Positions 60,217 through 64,000 of a stretch of 64,000 nt of DNA are shown piece after piece. The DNA comes from Paenibacillus sp. FSL W8-0426 (GTDB lineage Bacteria > Bacillota > Bacilli > Paenibacillales > Paenibacillaceae), in the NCBI RefSeq assembly GCF_037969725.1, contig NZ_CP150203.1, forward strand, positions 2,186,001 through 2,250,000. The letters run 5' to 3'. The number at the start of each line of letters is the position of its first letter. Position 1 is the first letter of the stretch. The position numbers were made by a program, and so were the translations under genes. Below the pieces are notes generated by a model, which was given only the letters and a program-made list of their open reading frames with translations, was not told the DNA's origin and did not search any database.

Positions 60217-61449
60217 TTACAGCCTTACCGGAGGCTCGAAAAAATCGCTGAACATCATGCGCGAGCTTGTCTGTTCATATGCAAGGGCATATGCTGCCTG
60301 TGCTTGGATATCCATTTCCAGGTGAGGGTGCGTGAAGCCGGAAGGTTTCATGACCACAGGCAAGGAGGCCGTTTTTTTCATTTGTTTTAATAACGTTTGG
60401 CCAGTGGCATTGAAACCGAGCACGCGCAGATAACCCGGACCTTCGGATAACGACATGGGCGACAACTCTTCCTTGCTATGATTGAGAAGCACATGGGTTA
60501 GCATGCGCTGCAGCTTGGTGCGCGTATAACGTTTGGTTTTGAGCGCGGCCAGCAGCGCTTCGACGCTGGGCTCCGGCAGTTGGGCCAGGGCACGGCCCAA
60601 CCGGTGTTCGAGGCCTTCCGTGACCTCGGCGATGCGCGCCAGCTCGGAGGCACGGCGCGTGGCCGCGATGTGCAGCAGCGGCCGCGCCAGGCGCTCCCAA
60701 TGCACGGGAGCGCGCCCTTCCTGCCATTCGCGCCGCAGAATGGCAAGCGAAGCCGCCGGCACGTACGGCGCGGCGGCTTCGGGCCCGTCCGCCAGCAGCA
60801 GGCGGCGGACGGCCGTGGCACTGGCGATCGCCCCCGGCCCGGGCGTCGCCTCGTGGTAGGCGGCACCGGTACGCGCCGCCGTCAAAGGCGTGATCGCGCT
60901 GCCCAGCCGCTGCAGCGCGATCAGGTAGTGCAGCCCAAGCGAATTGTTGGGCTGCCCGAGCAGTGCGGCGGCGGCATCCGCCTCGACGCCGCCGGGCGCC
61001 AGCGCTGCCGCCGCGCCGGCGTACGCGGCGGGGTAGCTGGCGCCTTCCCGCAGGCGGCGCGCGATGTCCTCGCGCAGCCCTGCGGGCTCCACAGCCAGCA
61101 CGCGCGCGATGCGCTGCAGGCTGTCCAGGTCGCCGGACTCGCTGCCAAAGCAGAGCGAGTCCACCACCCCGGTGCGGTCCAGCAGGGACACCGCACCGAA
61201 GGCAAACCATTCCGCCGGCTGCACCGCATACGCCACCGGCAATTCAAACACCAGATCGGCGCCTGCGTGCAGCGCCATCTCGGTGCGCGCCCTTTTGCCC
61301 ACGATCGCGGGTTCCCCGCGTTGAAGGAAAGGGCCGCTCATGACGGCCACCACGGCGTCCGCTCCGCTCAGCCGCCGGGCCTCTTCAAGATGATAAACAT
61401 GCCCGTTATGCAGCGGGTTGTATTCCACAATGACGCCAACAACCTTCAT
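60217..61449 (-). CDS. tmcAL: tRNA(Met) cytidine acetate ligase TmcAL (YlbM)
   Basis: Forms N4-acetylcytidine at the wobble position of elongator tRNA-Met from acetate and ATP. The protein has 410 residues. The nucleotidyltransferase motif is VGVIVEYNPLHNGHVYHLEE (residues 3-22, HxGH), and then VVAVMSGPFLQRGEPAIVGK. QPNNSLGLHYLIALQRL is the second signature, and the C-terminal domain holds KTKRYTRTKLQRMLTHVLLN. The ATG at 61449 follows AAAGGAGC; the frame extends 24 codons upstream without support. The middle (about 130-330) is extremely rich in Ala, Gly and GC-ending codons, unlike the rest of the window. Its place after ylbL is as in B. subtilis. Confidence 0.95.
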   Translation of the reverse strand: MKVVGVIVEYNPLHNGHVYHLEEARRLSGADAVVAVMSGPFLQRGEPAIVGKRARTEMALHAGADLVFELPVAYAVQPAEWFAFGAVSLLDRTGVVDSLCFGSESGDLDSLQRIARVLAVEPAGLREDIARRLREGASYPAAYAGAAAALAPGGVEADAAAALLGQPNNSLGLHYLIALQRLGSAITPLTAARTGAAYHEATPGPGAIASATAVRRLLLADGPEAAAPYVPAASLAILRREWQEGRAPVHWERLARPLLHIAATRRASELARIAEVTEGLEHRLGRALAQLPEPSVEALLAALKTKRYTRTKLQRMLTHVLLNHSKEELSPMSLSEGPGYLRVLGFNATGQTLLKQMKKTASLPVVMKPSGFTHPHLEMDIQAQAAYALAYEQTSSRMMFSDFFEPPVRL

Positions 61450-61552
61450 AGGTTCCCGTGCTCCTTTCTCTGTTTCGGTTGGCTGAACACATATCTTGTT
61501 CAATAATAGGGCAATGCCCATGCATGTTCAAATCGGAAGATGCGCAAATGGC

Positions 61553-61598
61553 AAAAAAGACACGCTCCCGACATCGTTTTCGATGCAGGGCGTGTCTT
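61553..61598 (-). terminator. terminator of hmp
   Basis: On the minus strand AAGACACGC pairs with GCGTGTCTT and encloses CATCG/CGATG; six T follow. It separates hmp from tmcAL. Confidence 0.9.
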
Positions 61599-61616
61599 GT
61601 CAGACGTGGCTGAGGG

Positions 61617-62855
61617 TTATCTGCTCTCTGCTGCAGCTGAGACCAGACTTGCCTTTGGTCCAAAGAATTCGTAATGAATGAGGTCTTCCGCAACTCCTAA
61701 TTCCCGTAGTGCCTGATACGTATCGCGCATGAACGAAACAGGTCCGCACATGTAAAACGAAGCATCCGATTCAGGAAGGATCGATTTCAGCCAAGCAGCG
61801 TCCAGATGACCTTCCTTTTGGAAACGAAGCTGTTCCTTGTCCGTGGACGATGGCTGTGTATAACAGTAGTGTGCTTGAACGTTGGCGTGGGTATCGGCTA
61901 AGGTGTCCACATGTTCCCGAAAAGCGTGCAGCTGGCCATGGCGGGCCGCGTGTACAAAAGTAACGGATGCATTGCCGTCCGCTTGCACCAGTGCATTCAA
62001 CATGCTGACCATCGGCGTAAGTCCGACACCGGCGCTGAGCAGCACGACAGGCCGCGGGTCTGCCAGGTCGAGCGTGAAGTCCCCGGCTGGCGCAGAAACT
62101 TCGACGAGACTGCCCTCGTCAAGCTCATCGTGCAGATGGTTCGAGATAACGCCGTCAGGCCGTTCCGAAGTACCTTGCTCCCGTTTGACGGAAATGCGGT
62201 AATACGGTTTGCCTGGTGCATCCGAAAGGCTGTATTGGCGAATATGCGTATTGGATTGCCCCGGCGGGGTCAGTTTTACGCTGATATACTGTCCGGGAAC
62301 AAATGCAGCGATGGCAGATCCATCCTCCGGAACGAGATAAAATGAAGTGATCAGGTCGCTCTCCGGCACCTTTTTCGCGACGCGGAACGAGCGGAATCCT
62401 TGCCATCCGCCAGGCTGGCTTGCAGCTTCGGCATACATCTCCCGTTCAATGCCGATGAATGCATCGGCAATGACGCCGTAGGCATCCGCCCAAGCGGAGA
62501 CAATTTCATCCGTCGCGGCATCGCCGAGCACGTCTTTAATCGCCTGCAGCAGGAATTTGCCCACAATGGCGTATTGTTCCGGCGTGATGCCCAGACTGCG
62601 GTGTTTGTGCGCGACTTGGCGAACGGCCGGCAGGATCGAGGGCAGGTTATCGATATGTTTGGCGGCGGCGTAGACCATGTTGGCAAGCGCGGCTTGCTGA
62701 CGCCCCTGCTTCTGGTTGGCATGGTTGAATACGTTCAGCAGCTCGGGATGGGCGGCGAACATCGTTTGATAGAAATGGCGCGTAATGGCTTCGCCGTGGA
62801 CTTCGAGCACGGGAACCGTGGATTTGATGACGTTGATCGTATGATTGCTTAACAT
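61617..62855 (-). CDS. hmp: flavohemoprotein (nitric oxide dioxygenase)
   Basis: Detoxifies NO to nitrate with O2 and NAD(P)H in the cytosol. The protein has 412 residues. The globin domain (1-140) has the proximal His in RQVAHKHRSLGITPEQYAIV (about 85) and the distal Tyr/Gln region near 29-53. The FAD domain has HIRQYSLSDAPGKPYYRISV (RxYS). The NAD domain has VLLSAGVGLTPMVSMLNAL and FYMCGPVSFMRDTY. The ATG at 62855 follows AGGAGG. A perfect TGTGA-N6-TCACA site lies 104 bp upstream. In B. subtilis hmp lies elsewhere; here it interrupts the ylbM-ylbN pair. Confidence 0.96.
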   Translation of the reverse strand: MLSNHTINVIKSTVPVLEVHGEAITRHFYQTMFAAHPELLNVFNHANQKQGRQQAALANMVYAAAKHIDNLPSILPAVRQVAHKHRSLGITPEQYAIVGKFLLQAIKDVLGDAATDEIVSAWADAYGVIADAFIGIEREMYAEAASQPGGWQGFRSFRVAKKVPESDLITSFYLVPEDGSAIAAFVPGQYISVKLTPPGQSNTHIRQYSLSDAPGKPYYRISVKREQGTSERPDGVISNHLHDELDEGSLVEVSAPAGDFTLDLADPRPVVLLSAGVGLTPMVSMLNALVQADGNASVTFVHAARHGQLHAFREHVDTLADTHANVQAHYCYTQPSSTDKEQLRFQKEGHLDAAWLKSILPESDASFYMCGPVSFMRDTYQALRELGVAEDLIHYEFFGPKASLVSAAAESR

Positions 62856-62958
62856 GGGCAATACCTCCTGGCAAAGGGTTGAATATCACTACATCTTTTG
62901 GCGGTACGCATCAGTGCCGCTGGTGTAACGCAAGTATAGTTTTCAAATAAAGGCGTCT

Positions 62959-62976
62959 GTGTGATCTAAATCACAC
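62959..62976 (-). promoter_or_regulatory. FNR/CRP-type site upstream of hmp
   Basis: GTGTGAT-CTAA-ATCACAC has two perfect 7-bp arms; its core TGTGA-N6-TCACA is the Bacillus Fnr box. It lies 104 bp upstream of the hmp start. The rest of 62856-63206 shows no supportable gene. Confidence 0.7.
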
Positions 62977-63206
62977 TTATCATTAACGATCTGTGACCAA
63001 ATGGATATTCCTATAGAAGAAACAGATGTGTTCGGCATATTCGATACCGTTTGCAACCTAAGCCCAAAACGATATAATAGATCAGGCGTGACGGACATCA
63101 TCGCGAAAATGTTTCGTGACGTTTGTCTGCAAGGATGTCTTTGGGCGGCATTGGAGGACATCGTCGGGGAAAGCCTGTTTTCAAGAAGGGTGTAAAGTTA
63201 AAAGTG

Positions 63207-63236
63207 TTGACAAACGTCTCGGGAAATCGGTATAAT
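63207..63236 (+). promoter_or_regulatory. sigma-A promoter of ylbN-rpmF
   Basis: TTGACA (63207-63212) and TATAAT (63231-63236), both perfect, with an 18-bp spacer. It lies about 160 bp before the ylbN start. Confidence 0.9.
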
Positions 63237-63254
63237 GATTTTTGTTTGTTAAGT

Positions 63255-63377
63255 CCATTTCATTATGGTTTTCCGGACACATGGTCAGAATACATACAGT
63301 AGGGACCGGGAGCGCATGGTGCGCGGGTCCATTCTGTAAATTTGGCAGCTAGTGACTTAGGTTCATAATGAAATTGG
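63255..63377 (+). promoter_or_regulatory. structured 5' leader of ylbN-rpmF
   Basis: Nested stems: CCATTTCATTATG (63255-63267) with CATAATGAAATTGG (63364-63377), one bulged A. CAGAAT (63286-63291) pairs with ATTCTG (63331-63336), GGACC (63303-63307) with GGTCC (63326-63330), and GCGC (63312-63315) with GCGC (63321-63324). The outer stem ends six bases before the CTGGAG ribosome binding site. This is a candidate cis-acting RNA; no known riboswitch consensus was recognised. Confidence 0.6.
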
Positions 63378-63395
63378 TCGTCTGGAGTGATGGTA

Positions 63396-63902
63396 ATGTT
63401 AGTGTCGTTTCGCAAAGCGGCAACCAGCGGCAGACCTTTAAGCTTTAATGAGCAGTGGGATGTCACACAACTGGTTTCTGACCGAAAAGATATCACAGCC
63501 GTTACCCCGCTGACTGCGGATTTGTCCGTTCAGCCAGAATCGGGGGGCGTGGTGGATGTTCAAGGCACGTTGACGGCAGGAGTGGACATGTTGTGCTCCC
63601 GTTGTCTCAAGCCGGTTAACGAACATCTTCATATTGATTTTCATGAGCAATTCAAGCAGGGAGACCAGCCGGAGGACATGGAGGAAGACGATGATATCAT
63701 CTATGTGGATGAGGATCAATTCGACCTGAAACTGTACGCCGAAGAGGCTTTTCTGCTGAACCTGCCGTTTATACCGCTATGCAGCGATACATGCAAAGGG
63801 CTCTGCCCAACGTGTGGCCATGAGCTGAACGAAGGGGATTGCGGCTGCGATAACGAAGTTATCGACCCGCGACTTGCAGGGCTCAAAGATTTTTTCAAAT
63901 GA
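63396..63902 (+). CDS. ylbN: YceD/DUF177 family protein (23S rRNA accumulation protein, YlbN)
   Basis: Protein of 168 residues linked to rRNA and ribosome assembly in the YceD family. The N-terminal block is VSFRKAATSGRPLSFNEQWD. First CxxC is in LCSRCLKPVNEHLHIDFHEQ (about 66-69). An acidic stretch PEDMEEDDDIIYVDEDQFDL follows, then DTCKGLCPTCGHELNEGDCG with the second Cys set and the final DPRLAGLKDF motif. The ATG at 63396 has CTGGAG at 8 nt; two upstream in-frame starts are too close to that site. It is co-transcribed with rpmF, as in most bacteria, from the strong promoter at 63207. Confidence 0.95.
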   Translation: MLVSFRKAATSGRPLSFNEQWDVTQLVSDRKDITAVTPLTADLSVQPESGGVVDVQGTLTAGVDMLCSRCLKPVNEHLHIDFHEQFKQGDQPEDMEEDDDIIYVDEDQFDLKLYAEEAFLLNLPFIPLCSDTCKGLCPTCGHELNEGDCGCDNEVIDPRLAGLKDFFK

Positions 63903-63968
63903 GCATCAATGAAAATCGAAAAGTTTGAACTGCCTGTAAAGGTTGATTTTGATAAGGAGGTGGGAATA

Positions 63969-64000
63969 ATGGCAGTACCTCAACGGAGAACGTCCAAGAC
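63969..64000 (+). CDS. rpmF: 50S ribosomal protein L32 (start only, runs off right edge)
   Basis: The first 10 codons (MAVPQRRTSK) are the canonical L32 N-terminus. The ATG at 63969 has AAGGAGGTGGG upstream. It follows ylbN by 66 bp, the universal ylbN/yceD-rpmF arrangement. Confidence 0.95.
   Translation, partial: MAVPQRRTSK

Noticed and set aside
60580..61506. Plus-strand 308-codon frame and other long frames
   Set aside because: Produced by the extreme GC content of tmcAL; Arg/Gln/Gly-rich shadows without a start site.
63001..63195. 64-codon plus-strand frame upstream of ylbN
   Set aside because: No ribosome binding site and no recognisable features; lies before the ylbN promoter.

Overview
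The window is chromosomal DNA from a low-to-moderate-GC, spore-forming member of the Firmicutes, most likely Paenibacillus. This is inferred from purine-rich ribosome binding sites, a sporulation gene (ylbJ), the gene order rsmD-coaD-ylbJ-ylbL-ylbM-(hmp)-ylbN-rpmF, which matches the Bacillus subtilis ylbH-ylbN/rpmF block, and a large set of secreted and intracellular plant-polysaccharide enzymes with YesM/YesN-type regulators. No species assignment was tested.

Layout. 1-1150 is the start of a non-ribosomal peptide synthetase running off the left edge on the minus strand, followed by a chemoreceptor. 3462-12400 holds housekeeping and small-molecule genes: rpiA, two MarR regulators, a methyltransferase, a sugar kinase-like ATPase, a GNAT, an MMPL exporter and an SGNH hydrolase. 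12567-20286 holds a phosphotransferase, a TPR membrane protein, an AraC regulator divergent from uxaB-uxaA (hexuronate catabolism), and an AlkZ-related/WYL regulator pair. 20691-40623 is a carbohydrate-utilisation region: GH42 beta-galactosidase, AraC regulator, two esterase-type hydrolases, an SMP-30 lactonase, a secreted GH74 xyloglucanase with CBM-X2 and CBM3 modules, a YesN/YesM two-component system, a sugar ABC importer (binding protein plus two permeases, no ATPase) and a GH2 beta-galactosidase. Candidate catabolite-response elements lie before uxaB, the GH74 gene and the binding-protein gene. A plausible division of labour is extracellular cutting of xyloglucan or a similar galactosylated glycan, import of oligosaccharides, intracellular de-galactosylation and de-acetylation, and uronate catabolism.

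40737-49141 is accessory. It holds an IS200/IS605-type element with tnpB but no tnpA, a tiny membrane protein, a stand-alone AraC-type DNA-binding domain, a SEC-C-tagged methionine aminopeptidase, a LytTR/degenerate-ABC regulator with an ABC exporter, and a SecA2-like translocase. 49467-54336 is a decayed SRAP gene followed by an arsenic island. Its minus-strand arm is a 62-residue Cys-tailed protein, arsM and arsN1. Between the arms is a MarR regulator with two vicinal Cys pairs, flanked by two matching TTGCA-N3-TGCAA sites. Its plus-strand arm is arsR-arsB-arsC with two ArsR-like operators. 54337-55469 is debris from past insertions. 55470-64000 is the core rsmD...rpmF block.

The least explained signals are non-coding: (i) a roughly 131-bp dispersed intergenic element with conserved hairpins (30340-30471, 59838-59968, a partial copy at 6050-6150); (ii) four 24-bp repeats at about 50-bp spacing that switch orientation in the middle (59547-59730); (iii) a long nested-stem leader between a consensus promoter and ylbN-rpmF (63255-63377); (iv) a long hairpin between the sugar-binding-protein and permease genes. 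Among proteins, the MarR/Cys-tail arsenic arm is the best candidate for an undescribed regulatory system. All functions come from reading the sequence; no database search was run.
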